64,000 bases of DNA from Streptomyces sp. NBC_00344 (GTDB lineage Bacteria; Actinomycetota; Actinomycetes; Streptomycetales; Streptomycetaceae). How positions within the stretch are numbered: position 1 is the stretch's first letter; every line of letters starts with the position of its first letter. Below the pieces are notes generated by a model. It saw only the letters and a list, made by a program, of their open reading frames with translations. It ran no database searches and was not told the origin of the DNA. Shown here piece after piece: positions 33,833 through 45,041 of the stretch. Position numbers and translations under genes: made by a program. The DNA lies in NCBI RefSeq assembly GCF_036088315.1, contig NZ_CP107996.1, positions 2,624,501 to 2,688,500 of the forward strand, written 5' to 3'.

Positions 33833-33906
33833 GGCCCGTGTCGTCGTCAACGGCGGCCCCGGACGACGACACGGGCCCGGACCGCGTACCGCGGTCCGGG
33901 CCCGTG
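33833..33906. terminator. two overlapping, mutually exclusive terminator hairpins
   Basis: Hairpin 1: perfect 16-bp stem 33833-33848 with 33862-33877. Hairpin 2: perfect 17-bp stem 33870-33886 with 33890-33906 and a 3-nt loop. They share 33870-33877, so only one can form at a time. Convergent genes end on both sides (33825 and 33924). Confidence 0.85.
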
Positions 33907-33923
33907 TGCGACGTGCCGAGTGG

Positions 33924-35048
33924 TCAGCGCTTGTGCTGTGCGTCCGCCACCGTGACCTCGACGCGCTGGAACTCCTTGAGCTCGCTGTAGCCCGTGGTCG
34001 CCATCGAACGGCGCAGTGCCCCGAAGAAGTTCATGGAACCGTCCGGGATGTGCGAGGGGCCGGCCAGCACCTCCTCGGTGGTACCGACGATGCCCAGGTC
34101 CACCAGCTTGCCGCGCGGTACGTCCTCGTGGACGGCCTCCATGCCCCAGTGGTGTCCCCTGCCCGGTGCGTCCGAGGCCCGCGCCAGCGGGGAACCGATC
34201 ATCACCGAGTCCGCGCCGCAGGCAATGGCCTTCGGCAGGTCTCCCGACCAGCCGACACCGCCGTCCGCGATGACATGGACGTACCGGCCGCCGGACTCGT
34301 CCATGTAGTCGCGACGGGCCGCGGCCACATCGGCGACCGCAGTCGCCATCGGGACCTGGATGCCGAGGACGTTGCGCGTGGTGTGCGCGGCGCCGCCGCC
34401 GAAGCCGACGAGCACACCTGCCGCGCCGGTCCGCATCAGGTGCAGGGCCGCGGTGTAGGTCGCGCATCCACCGACGATGACAGGCACGTCGAGCTCGTAG
34501 ATGAACTGCTTGAGGTTCAGCGGCTCGGCCGCGCCCGAGACGTGCTCGGCCGAGACCGTCGTGCCGCGGATGACGAAGATGTCCACACCCGCGTCCACCA
34601 CGGCCTTGGAGAACTGCGCGGTGCGCTGCGGGGAGAGCGCGGCGGCGGTGACCACACCCGAGTCGCGCACCTCCTTGATGCGCTGCCCGATCAGCTCCTC
34701 ACGGATGGGGGCCGCGTAGATCTCCTGGAGCCGGCGGGTGGCCGTGTCCTCGTCGAGGCCGGCGATCTCGTCCAGCAGCGGCTGCGGGTCCTCGTACCGC
34801 GTCCACAGGCCCTCGAGGTTCAGTACACCGAGGCCGCCCATCTCACCGATGCGGATCGCGGTCTGCGGTGAGACGACCGAGTCCATCGGCGCGGCCAGGA
34901 ACGGCAGCTCGAACCGGTAGGCGTCGATCTGCCAGGCGATCGAGACCTCCTTCGGGTCCCGGGTGCGCCGGCTCGGCACGATGGCGATGTCGTCGAACGC
35001 GTACGCCCTGCGGCCGCGCTTGCCGCGCCCGATCTCGATCTCAGTCAC
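33924..35048 (-). CDS. guaB3: GuaB3-family IMP dehydrogenase-related protein
   Basis: 374 residues from GTG 35048 with GGGAAAGG upstream. One TIM-barrel domain of the IMPDH/GMPR superfamily without CBS domains. The loop that carries the catalytic Cys in IMPDH (GSICTTR) is GAAHTTR here, i.e. His in place of Cys, while the phosphate-binding IADGGVGWSGDLPKAIACGA and DSVMIGS are kept. GuaB3 members lie beside guaB throughout Actinobacteria, and some have been linked to GMP reduction or regulatory roles; the assignment is unsettled. Follows guaB with 103 bp that hold a terminator. Confidence 0.93.
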   Translation of the reverse strand: MTEIEIGRGKRGRRAYAFDDIAIVPSRRTRDPKEVSIAWQIDAYRFELPFLAAPMDSVVSPQTAIRIGEMGGLGVLNLEGLWTRYEDPQPLLDEIAGLDEDTATRRLQEIYAAPIREELIGQRIKEVRDSGVVTAAALSPQRTAQFSKAVVDAGVDIFVIRGTTVSAEHVSGAAEPLNLKQFIYELDVPVIVGGCATYTAALHLMRTGAAGVLVGFGGGAAHTTRNVLGIQVPMATAVADVAAARRDYMDESGGRYVHVIADGGVGWSGDLPKAIACGADSVMIGSPLARASDAPGRGHHWGMEAVHEDVPRGKLVDLGIVGTTEEVLAGPSHIPDGSMNFFGALRRSMATTGYSELKEFQRVEVTVADAQHKR

Positions 35049-35105
35049 GTTGTGTGGCCTTTCCCTCTACGTCTGCCGTTCCAGTATCCCCGACAGGCAG
35101 ACCGA

Positions 35106-35134
35106 AGCCCGGCCGGCCATCGGCCGGTCGGGCT
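35106..35134 (-). terminator. guaB terminator
   Basis: 13-bp stem with one G-U pair (35106-35118 with 35122-35134) and a 3-nt loop, 17 bases past the guaB stop and upstream of guaB3. Confidence 0.75.
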
Positions 35135-35151
35135 TGTCGGTGATGTGTGGA

Positions 35152-36696
<1,545 letters not shown>

Positions 36697-36757
36697 CTAA
36701 CGGGCCGCGGAGGCGTCTCATTCCACGATCGGCATGATCGCCGATCCTTGGAGCTTC

Positions 36758-37435
36758 CTACTGCTCGGCGAGCGCCCGCAGCCGACTCAGCGCCCGGTGC
36801 TGCGCCACCCGCACCGCGCCCGGCGACATCCCCAGCATCTGGCCGGTCTCCTCGGCGGTCAGCCCCACCGCGACCCGCAGCACCAGCAGCTCCCGCTGGT
36901 TCTCCGGAAGATTGGCGAGCAGCTTTTTGGCCCACGCGGCGTCGCTGCTGAGCAGTGCCCGCTCCTCGGGCCCCAGCGAATCGTCGGGGCGCTCCGGCAT
37001 CTCGTCCGACGGCACGGCCGTGGACCCGGGATGCCGCATGGCGGCGCGCTGGAGATCGGCGACCTTGTGCGTGGCGATGGCGAAGACGAAGGCCTCGAAG
37101 GGCCTGCCGGTGTCCTTGTACCGGGGCAGCGCCATCAGTACGGCGACACAGACCTCCTGCGCGAGGTCCTCCACGAAGTGGCGGGCGTCACCGGGCAGCC
37201 GGTTCAGCCGGGTACGGCAGTACCGCAGGGCCAGGGGGTGCACATGGGCCAGCAGATCGTGCGTCGCCTGCTGGTCGCCGTCGACAGCGAGATGAACGAG
37301 TGCGCCGATGGCCCCATGGGCGTTCGAAGCCTCGTCCTCACGCATCGGTCCATGGTGCCCCGCCCCCGGACCATCCGCTCCACTGCGCTCATAGTTGTGC
37401 ACTGAAGCGTTATGAGCAGGTGCGCCGGAACTCAT
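36758..37435 (-). CDS. shbA: RNA polymerase sigma factor ShbA (controls hrdB)
   Basis: 225 residues from ATG 37435 (GGAGGG about 10 bases upstream); the frame also opens at GTG 37486. Region 2 is at about 70-135 ([40 protein letters not shown]), region 4 at about 160-220 ([20 protein letters not shown] and [20 protein letters not shown]). Position between guaB and bldM and the sequence fit ShbA, the ECF-type sigma factor that in Streptomyces drives expression of the principal sigma factor gene hrdB. No anti-sigma gene adjoins it. Gene identity rests on synteny and recall. Confidence 0.88.
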   Translation of the reverse strand: MSSGAPAHNASVHNYERSGADGPGAGHHGPMREDEASNAHGAIGALVHLAVDGDQQATHDLLAHVHPLALRYCRTRLNRLPGDARHFVEDLAQEVCVAVLMALPRYKDTGRPFEAFVFAIATHKVADLQRAAMRHPGSTAVPSDEMPERPDDSLGPEERALLSSDAAWAKKLLANLPENQRELLVLRVAVGLTAEETGQMLGMSPGAVRVAQHRALSRLRALAEQ

Positions 37436-37578
37436 CTCCTGCGCCCTCCCCTCCCGCTCGAACGACTCGTCCCCGAGGAACTCCACACCTCAAGGATGCG
37501 GCATCGCGCGGGAAACCGATGTGGGGCGTCCGCCACCCCGTCCGCGATCGAGCGGACGGGGGTCCTGCAGGCCATGCT

Positions 37579-38190
37579 CTAACGAACCAGTCCCCATCGG
37601 AAACCGAGCGCCACCGCATGCGCGCGGTCCGAGGCGCCGAGCTTCTTGAACAGCCTTCTGGCGTGCGTCTTCACCGTGTCCTCGGAGAGGAAGAGCTCAC
37701 GGCCGATCTCGGCGTTCGAGCGTCCGTGACTCATCCCTTCGAGTACCTGGATCTCGCGTGCGGTGAGCGTGGGCGCCGCTCCCATCTCGGCCGAACGAAG
37801 GCGCCGCGGGGCGAGTCGCCACGTCGGGTCGGCGAGCGCCTGTGTCACCGTCGCCCGCAACTCGGCGCGCGAGGCGTCCTTGTGCAGATAGCCGCGGGCA
37901 CCGGCGGCGACCGCGAGAGCGACACCGTCCAGATCCTCCGCGACCGTCAGCATGATGATCCGGGCGCCGGGGTCCGCCGAGAGCAGCCGTCGCACGGTCT
38001 CGACGCCGCCCAGACCGGGCATGCGTACGTCCATCAGAATCAGGTCCGAACGGTCGGCACCCCAGCGGCGGAGGACTTCCTCGCCGTTGGCCGCCGTCGT
38101 CACACGCTCGACGCCGGGCACGGTCGCGACCGCTCGACGGAGCGCTTCTCGGGCAAGCGGGGAATCGTCGCAGACGAGGACGGATGTCAT
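37579..38190 (-). CDS. bldM: atypical NarL-family response regulator BldM
   Basis: 203 residues. Receiver domain at about 3-120 (SVLVCDDSPLAREALRRAVA; Asp54 in LILMDVRMPG; Lys in GYLHKDASR), LuxR HTH at about 138-200 (LTAREIQVLEGMSHGRSNAE, SEDTVKTHARRLFKKLGASD). Length, neighbours and a promoter matching the known bldM promoter make BldM the clear identity. BldM is needed for aerial mycelium and, with WhiI as heterodimer, for spore development; phosphorylation of D54 is reported as dispensable. ATG has GGAGGG upstream. Divergent from whiD by 392 bp. Confidence 0.96.
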   Translation of the reverse strand: MTSVLVCDDSPLAREALRRAVATVPGVERVTTAANGEEVLRRWGADRSDLILMDVRMPGLGGVETVRRLLSADPGARIIMLTVAEDLDGVALAVAAGARGYLHKDASRAELRATVTQALADPTWRLAPRRLRSAEMGAAPTLTAREIQVLEGMSHGRSNAEIGRELFLSEDTVKTHARRLFKKLGASDRAHAVALGFRWGLVR

Positions 38191-38582
38191 GACCGCCCTC
38201 CGCAGCTGATGCGCGTCACCTTGAGCCTCCAGGCTGAGTACAAATCGTCACCTGTGCGGTCGACGCCTCTCGGACATGTGCCCGAGCGCTTGTTGTTTCA
38301 ACCGCCCACGCACTCTCAACGATGGTCACTCGAAAGAGTTACGGGCCGGACGGCCGCCTTCAGCACTCTACGTGAGGGAGCGGTTGCAGAGGGGAGCTTC
38401 GCGCTCCGCATGTCCGGATTGCCGAGTCGTGACCCATTCAGCTGCTTTTCTTCCGTTTTGCCAGTGTCTGTGACTAGATTCGTAATGAGTCATATTTACA
38501 TCTACTTACATCGTGGATGTACGGTCGCGGGTGCGGTCGACGTCACCGCCCCCGCCTCACAACGGCTTCAAGGGGACAAGCA
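38191..38582. other. 392-bp divergent bldM-whiD control region
   Basis: No gene. Holds the sigma-BldN-type bldM promoter (38316-38343, minus strand) and an AT-rich stretch (38470-38515) before whiD where its promoters should lie. One TGAGTCA dyad at about 38486-38492 could be a regulator site; no firm -10/-35 for whiD could be set. Confidence 0.65.
38316..38343 (-). promoter_or_regulatory. bldM promoter of sigma-BldN type
   Basis: On the minus strand: -35 CGTAAC (38343-38338), 16-base spacer, -10 CGTTGA (38321-38316). This is the sigma-BldN consensus reported for bldMp1. Predicted start near 38309, giving a leader of about 120 nt. Confidence 0.8.
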
Positions 38583-38906
38583 ATGGCAGATTTTTCCCGC
38601 CTTCCCGGACCCAACGCCGACCTATGGGACTGGCAGCTCCTCGCGGCCTGCCGCGGGGTGGACAGCTCACTCTTCTTCCACCCGGAAGGCGAACGCGGCG
38701 CGGCGCGCAGCGCACGCGAGACCTCGGCGAAAGAGGTCTGCATGCGCTGCCCGGTCCGCGCCGAATGCGCCGCCCATGCCCTTGCCGTGCGCGAACCGTA
38801 CGGCGTGTGGGGCGGACTGACCGAGGACGAACGCGAGGAACTCATGGGACGGGCGCGCAACCGGTTGATCACCGCGGCGACCCCCAACGGGTCGGGGCCC
38901 AGCTAG
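38583..38906 (+). CDS. whiD: WhiB-family iron-sulfur regulator WhiD
   Basis: 107 residues from ATG 38583, with AAGGGGAC upstream. Four Cys ligands C23, C53, C56 and C62 in the C-xn-C-x2-C-x5-C arrangement for a [4Fe-4S] cluster, the GVWGG turn (74-78) and a basic tail (REELMGRARNRLITA). Location beside bldM identifies WhiD, required for late spore maturation in S. coelicolor, where it binds the principal sigma factor. NO and O2 sensitivity are known for the family. Confidence 0.95.
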   Translation: MADFSRLPGPNADLWDWQLLAACRGVDSSLFFHPEGERGAARSARETSAKEVCMRCPVRAECAAHALAVREPYGVWGGLTEDEREELMGRARNRLITAATPNGSGPS

Positions 38907-39187
38907 TGGATCAACGACCGACCCTCTCCGCAGAAACGTTCCCGCATGCCGTGATCCGCCGTGCACGGCCCCCGGCGTGAGTCCCTGAGTACCGAAGACC
39001 GAGCCGGGACCGGTCATGGCCGCAGGTCAGGTGGCCCGGTGCCAGGACGGCGGGTCGGGCGCTCCGGCGCCAGGACGAGGCCGGGAGGACGCCCAGCGCC
39101 CCGAGACGCCTGCGCGCTCCGGCGAGCCGCGTCGTGGCCCGGCCGGACAGCACCCCGCGGCCCGCGCTACCCACCGCCGAACGGCGG

Positions 39188-40078
39188 TCAGCGGGTGGCC
39201 GCCACAGCGAGCCGGTCCAGCGTCGCCGCGACCGCGGGCACGCGTGCCAGATCGGGCAGCGTCAGTGCGACGATCTCCCGCTGCACCGCGGGTTCGACCG
39301 GCACCACCACAGTGCCCCTGCGGCGCACCGACTCGATCGCCAGCTCGGGCAGCACCGCCACCCCCAGCCCCGCACCGACCAGGCCGATCACCGCCGGGTA
39401 GTCGTCGGTCGCGAAGTCGATCCGTGGCACGAACCCCTCGCCGGCGCAGACATCGATCAGCTGGCGGCGGCAGCGCGGACAGCCCGCGATCCAGGACTCG
39501 TCGGCCAGATCGCCGACGCCTATGGCGGCCGTTCCGGCCAGCCGGTGCCCTTCGGGGAGCAGACCGACCATGCGGTCGGTGAGCAGCCGGCGAACCACCA
39601 GGTCGTCCCACTCACCGGTCTCGGGCCCGTAGCGGAAGGCGAGTGTCACATCGCATTCGCCGTCACGCAGCATCCCGACCGACCGCGGCGGTTCCGCCTC
39701 GACGAGGGAGACCCGGGTGCCCGGATGCGCGGCCCGCAGGGCGGCCAGAGCGGTGGGGACCAGCGTCGAGCTGCCGCTGGGGAAGGACGCCAGACGCACC
39801 CGGCCGGCCCGCAGCCCCGCGATGGCGGCCACCTCCTCCTCCGCGGCGGTCAGCCCGGCGATGATGCCGGCTGCATGCCGCACCAGGGCGTCACCCGCCT
39901 GGGTGAGCCGCATCTCACGGCCGGTACGGATCAGCAGGGTGGTGCCGCAGGAGGCCTCCAGGGCCTTCATCTGCTGGCTCACCGCAGGCTGGGTGCAGCC
40001 CAGCTCACGTGCCGCGGCGGAGAAGGAGCCGGCGGCGGCGACGGCGCGCAGGACACGGAGATGGCGGGCCTCGATCAT
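39188..40078 (-). CDS. LysR-family transcriptional regulator
   Basis: 296 residues. N-terminal winged HTH (about 1-60: HLRVLRAVAAAGSFSAAARE, TQPAVSQQMKALEASCGTTL), then a LysR substrate-binding domain in two lobes (about 90-290). Divergent from the MOSC gene, 79 bp between starts, so a target in that spacer is likely. Effector unknown. The 280 bp behind its stop up to whiD hold nothing I can identify. Confidence 0.92.
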   Translation of the reverse strand: MIEARHLRVLRAVAAAGSFSAAARELGCTQPAVSQQMKALEASCGTTLLIRTGREMRLTQAGDALVRHAAGIIAGLTAAEEEVAAIAGLRAGRVRLASFPSGSSTLVPTALAALRAAHPGTRVSLVEAEPPRSVGMLRDGECDVTLAFRYGPETGEWDDLVVRRLLTDRMVGLLPEGHRLAGTAAIGVGDLADESWIAGCPRCRRQLIDVCAGEGFVPRIDFATDDYPAVIGLVGAGLGVAVLPELAIESVRRRGTVVVPVEPAVQREIVALTLPDLARVPAVAATLDRLAVAATR

Positions 40079-40157
40079 GCGGTGATCATAAGCGATTCTT
40101 GGAGCAGGAGCCGGATAGTGACGGCAGGCTTGGGTGAGGGACCCTTAGCCTGCCTGT

Positions 40158-40844
40158 ATGAAGCTTCTCTCAGTTAATACGGGGCCGGCGAAGAGCTCGG
40201 ATCACACGGATTCCGATGGCGGTCTGACCGGTGTGGACAAGCGCCCGGTCACCGGACCGGTACGGGTGTTCGCGCCGGGCCCCAAAGGGGTGGGCGGCAG
40301 TGGGGTCGAGGGCGACTCGGTTTGTGACCTGCGGTTCCACGGCGGCGACGCCCGGGCCGTTTACGCCTACGCCCGCGAGGACCTCGACAGCTGGGAGCGG
40401 GAACTCGGCCGCCCGCTGGCCGAAGGCTCGTTCGCCGAGAACCTCACTACCAGCGGCATCGATGTGAGCGGTGCTCTCATCGGTGAGCGGTGGCGGATCG
40501 GCTCCGATGTGGTGCTCGAGGTCACCGGTGGCCGCGTTCCCTGCCGCACGTTCCAGGGCCACATCGGCGAACGCGGCTGGGTCAGGCGCTTCACCCGGGC
40601 AGGGGCGCCCGGTGCGCTGCTGCGGGTGATCGAGCCCGGCGAGTTCACCGCCGGCGACCCCATCGAGATCGTGCACCGGCCCGGCCACGACATCACGGTG
40701 GCGCTGCTGTTCCGGGCGGTGACCGTGGAGCGGGAACTGCTGCCGCGCACCATGGTGGCAGCCGAGTGGATGGAGCCCGGACTGCTCGCCGTGGCACGCG
40801 AATACACCGACAGGTACGGACCTTCGGCGCCCGGGTCCCACTGA
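40158..40844 (+). CDS. MOSC domain protein (YiiM-like)
   Basis: 228 residues from ATG 40158. MOSC domain: GVEGDSVCDLRFHGGDARAV, ENLTTSGIDVSGALIGERW, and the conserved Cys in GRVPCRTFQGHIG. MOSC proteins carry or use the molybdenum cofactor sulfur/thiol in N-hydroxylated-base or metabolite reduction. The C-terminal 60 residues (LLFRAVTVERELLPRTMVAA) match the YiiM-type extension. Divergent from LysR; followed by its own terminator. Confidence 0.93.
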   Translation: MKLLSVNTGPAKSSDHTDSDGGLTGVDKRPVTGPVRVFAPGPKGVGGSGVEGDSVCDLRFHGGDARAVYAYAREDLDSWERELGRPLAEGSFAENLTTSGIDVSGALIGERWRIGSDVVLEVTGGRVPCRTFQGHIGERGWVRRFTRAGAPGALLRVIEPGEFTAGDPIEIVHRPGHDITVALLFRAVTVERELLPRTMVAAEWMEPGLLAVAREYTDRYGPSAPGSH

Positions 40845-40846
40845 GA

Positions 40847-40867
40847 CCGGCGGGCGGCGCCCGCCGG
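40847..40867 (+). terminator. terminator after the MOSC gene
   Basis: 9-bp perfect stem CCGGCGGGC / GCCCGCCGG with a 3-nt loop, 2 bases after the stop codon. Confidence 0.7.
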
Positions 40868-40981
40868 GCCGAGGTGCTTTGCGGCGGTTCGCGGCGGTCG
40901 GCGAGCGGCAGCGGGGCGGGCACATCGCCGGCCACGCGGGCGGTCGTCAGGGCGGTCACCGGGGGCACTAACGTTCCGCCC

Positions 40982-41755
40982 ATGACGACAGCACTGATCA
41001 CGGGGTCGACAGCGGGAATCGGAGCCGCCTTCGCGCGGCGGCTGGCCAGGGACGGGCACAACCTCGTGCTGGTGGCCCGGGACACGGAGCGACTGCAGAG
41101 CCAGGCCACCGAACTGCACGATCTGCACGGTATCGAGGCGGAGGTGCTGACCGCCGATCTGGCCACCGATGAGGGGATCGCGGCCGTCGAGAAGCGGCTC
41201 TCGGACACCAGGAACGTCGTCGATCTGCTGATCAACAACGCCGGGTTCGGCAACAAGGGCCGCTTCCTGGACGTCCCGATGGCGGACGAGCTGAAGATGC
41301 TCCGGGTGCACTGCGAGGCGGTACTGCGGCTGACGGCGGCAGCGGTCGCCGGAATGCGCTCGCGCGGGCGCGGCGGAGTGGTGAATGTGGCATCGGTGGC
41401 AGCGTTCCTGCCACGCGGCACGTACGGGGCCTCGAAGGCATGGGTCGTGCAGTTCACCCAGGGTGCGGCGAAGGATCTGCAGGGGTCCGGGGTGCGGATG
41501 ATGGCGCTGTGCCCCGGGTTCGTCCGTACGGAATTCCACCAGCGGGCCGGTATGGGCACCGGCAACATTCCCGGCTGGATGTGGCTGGACGCCGACAAGC
41601 TGGTGGCGGCGGCGCTGGGGGATCTGGCGCGGGGGAAGTCGCTGTCCATCCCGGACCCCAGGTACAAGGCGCTGATGGGCGCGGTGAAGCTGGCGCCTCG
41701 CGGGCTGCTCGGAGGGATCAGCTCCAGGACAGGCCGCAAGTACGGGCCTCAGTAG
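40982..41755 (+). CDS. short-chain dehydrogenase/reductase
   Basis: 257 residues from ATG 40982. Classic SDR: TGSTAGIGAAFARRLARDGH cofactor site, NNAG at about residue 85, catalytic Ser in NVASVAAF, and YGASK as the Tyr/Lys dyad. Substrate pocket not diagnostic; C-terminus lacks the extra helix of fatty acid types. Its ATG is 137 bases after the MOSC terminator region. The frame opens much further upstream but only ATG 40982 gives the conserved N-terminus. Confidence 0.92.
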   Translation: MTTALITGSTAGIGAAFARRLARDGHNLVLVARDTERLQSQATELHDLHGIEAEVLTADLATDEGIAAVEKRLSDTRNVVDLLINNAGFGNKGRFLDVPMADELKMLRVHCEAVLRLTAAAVAGMRSRGRGGVVNVASVAAFLPRGTYGASKAWVVQFTQGAAKDLQGSGVRMMALCPGFVRTEFHQRAGMGTGNIPGWMWLDADKLVAAALGDLARGKSLSIPDPRYKALMGAVKLAPRGLLGGISSRTGRKYGPQ

Positions 41756-41849
41756 CGCGTGCGGGGTGACGCCCCACATGAGCTGATCTCTCCCGGATAC
41801 CTCACTAAACTGGGACCATCCCACCCAGAACGCGAGGCCGGGAGAGACC

Positions 41850-42542
41850 ATGAAGTTCATACAGGTGATCGACTGCAAGACTGAGCGGTTCGACGACATG
41901 GACCGCCTCATGGATCAGTGGGTCGAACAGACCAAGGGCAGACGGACCGCCACCCACAGCCTGATCGGCAAGGACCGTTCCGACGGAGCGCACTACGTCG
42001 AGATCGTCGAATTCCCGTCGTACGAGGACGCGGTGGCGAACTCCAAGCTGCCGGAGACCGACCGGATCTTCCAGGAGATGGTGGAGCTCTGCGACGGGAT
42101 GCCCACCTTCACCGACCTCGATGTGGTCCGCGACGAGCAGTTGCACCAGGAGATGTCCCGCCGGTTCTTCCACGAGGTGGCCGTCGGAGGCAACCTCGAC
42201 GCCATCGACGAGCTGTTCGCGGCCGACTACGCCGACCACGACATCGCGAAGGGGGAGGACACCGTGATCGGGTCCGACGGCATCCGGGGCGATGTCAGCG
42301 GATGGCGTGCCGCCTTCGACTTCACCTTCAGCCTGGACAGGCAGATCTGCGAGGGTGATGACGTCGTGACGCTGTGGACCTGGAACGGCACCCACAAGGG
42401 TGACTTCATGGGTATGGCGCCCACGGGCAAGCAGTGCGCCATGACGGGCACCACGATCTTCCGGTTCAAGGACGGCAGGATTCAGGAAGGCTGGTGGCAC
42501 GAGGACATCATGGGGCTGATGCGCCAGTTGGGCGGTGTGTGA
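41850..42542 (+). CDS. ABM-like/SnoaL-like fusion (ester cyclase family)
   Basis: 230 residues, two alpha+beta domains. Residues 1-95 (MKFIQVIDCKTERFDDMDRL, HYVEIVEFPSYEDAVA) look like a dimeric ferredoxin-fold ABM-type domain. Residues 100-230 (RFFHEVAVGGNLDAIDELFA; WNGTHKGDFMGMAPTGK; HEDIMGLMRQLG) are a SnoaL/ester cyclase NTF2-like domain. SnoaL-type proteins cyclise polyketide intermediates, but many streptomycete copies sit outside biosynthetic clusters, as this one does. No polyketide genes in the window. GGGAGAG precedes the ATG. Confidence 0.85.
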   Translation: MKFIQVIDCKTERFDDMDRLMDQWVEQTKGRRTATHSLIGKDRSDGAHYVEIVEFPSYEDAVANSKLPETDRIFQEMVELCDGMPTFTDLDVVRDEQLHQEMSRRFFHEVAVGGNLDAIDELFAADYADHDIAKGEDTVIGSDGIRGDVSGWRAAFDFTFSLDRQICEGDDVVTLWTWNGTHKGDFMGMAPTGKQCAMTGTTIFRFKDGRIQEGWWHEDIMGLMRQLGGV

Positions 42543-42557
42543 GAAACAGCGGCGTCC

Positions 42558-42578
42558 GCCCCGCCCGGAGGGCGGGGC
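42558..42578 (+). terminator. terminator after the ester cyclase gene
   Basis: Perfect 9-bp stem (42558-42566 with 42570-42578), 3-nt loop, 15 bases past the stop. Confidence 0.7.
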
Positions 42579-42625
42579 AGCCGGGACTTCTCAGCCACGG
42601 CCCGGGCGCGGTCGGCTGAACGCCG

Positions 42626-42670
42626 GAAGGCCCGAGCCCCCACCGCTGGGCGGTGGGAACAGGGGCCTTC
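42626..42670 (-). terminator. groEL terminator
   Basis: Imperfect long stem (42626-42646 with 42650-42670, interrupted by small internal loops), 27 bases past the groEL stop on the minus strand. Confidence 0.7.
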
Positions 42671-42697
42671 TGCGGCTGTTGGCCGTGCGGTTACGCG

Positions 42698-44329
<1,632 letters not shown>

Positions 44330-44348
44330 TCAGTCCTCTCAAAAAGAG

Positions 44349-44411
44349 CTGCGCCCCCGGTGCCCGCCAACTCGGTGTGCGAACACAGCAGATGCGGGGC
44401 CAGGGGCGCAG
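44349..44411 (-). other. 9-bp stem spanning the groES-groEL spacer
   Basis: 44349-44357 pairs perfectly with 44403-44411 around a 45-nt loop. May stabilise or process the bicistronic mRNA; could also be a weak internal terminator giving more groES. Confidence 0.4.
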
Positions 44412-44432
44412 ATCAGGAAATACGCAGGTGAA

Positions 44433-44741
44433 TTACTTCTCGATGATCGCGAGCACGTCGCGAGCCGAGAGAACGAGGTACTCCTCGCTGTTGTACTTCA
44501 CCTCAGTGCCGCCGTACTTGCTGTACAGAACGACATCGCCGGTCTTGACGTCGAGCGGAAGACGCTCGCCGTTCTCGAAGCGGCCCGGGCCCACGGCCAG
44601 GACGACGCCCTCCTGGGGCTTCTCCTTGGCGGTGTCCGGAATGACCAGGCCGGAGGCCGTGGTCTGCTCGGCGTCGAGCGGCTGGACCACAATGCGGTCC
44701 TCGAGCGGCTTAATGGCAACCTTGGAGCTGGTTGTCGACAC
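44433..44741 (-). CDS. groES: co-chaperonin GroES
   Basis: 102 residues: [20 protein letters not shown], the mobile loop [15 protein letters not shown], and [20 protein letters not shown] at the base. Caps the GroEL ring. First gene of the groES-groEL operon; promoter and two HrcA operators are 100-175 bases upstream. Confidence 0.97.
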   Translation of the reverse strand: MSTTSSKVAIKPLEDRIVVQPLDAEQTTASGLVIPDTAKEKPQEGVVLAVGPGRFENGERLPLDVKTGDVVLYSKYGGTEVKYNSEEYLVLSARDVLAIIEK

Positions 44742-44841
44742 GATCCGGTCTCCCCCTTCGGAGATCTCACGGGGTGAACTGTTTGAGGTGGCGACCGGAT
44801 GGATCCGTCGTCGCGGGTGCCGGACCGGCCCGTCGCCAGAT

Positions 44842-44868
44842 TTGGCACTCTCCCGTGGGGAGTGCCAG
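44842..44868. promoter_or_regulatory. CIRCE element 1 (HrcA operator)
   Basis: TTGGCACTC-N9-GAGTGCCAG. Lies just downstream of the -10 box, at or after the predicted transcription start. Confidence 0.92.
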
Positions 44869-44873
44869 AACTG

Positions 44874-44903
44874 AGACTAGGACGGCGATTAGCACTCGGT
44901 CAA
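44874..44903 (-). promoter_or_regulatory. groES-groEL promoter
   Basis: On the minus strand TTGACC (44903-44898), 18-base spacer, TAGTCT (44879-44874). Vegetative sigma type; the -35 overlaps CIRCE element 2. Confidence 0.7.
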
Positions 44904-44915
44904 GCGGAGTGCCAG
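44889..44915. promoter_or_regulatory. CIRCE element 2 (HrcA operator)
   Basis: TTAGCACTC-N9-GAGTGCCAG, covering the groES -35 box. Together with element 1 it brackets the promoter. Confidence 0.92.
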
Positions 44916-45041
44916 TTCGATGGGCCGTGGCGTCCTCCGGCCGCCCGCGCTCCGTCCACCGCTGCGCCATGGAACCGCGAGGTTCTGCCCGGTCGGCATC
45001 GCACTCGGTTCGCTGTACCTGGCAAGGCCCACAATGGACCG

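Noticed and set aside
36955..38820. 621-codon plus-strand frame
   Set aside because: Antisense to shbA and bldM and crosses the bldM-whiD control region; GC-driven absence of stops.
44799..45041. 81-codon extension of the methyltransferase
   Set aside because: It would cover both CIRCE operators and the groES promoter; residues look random.
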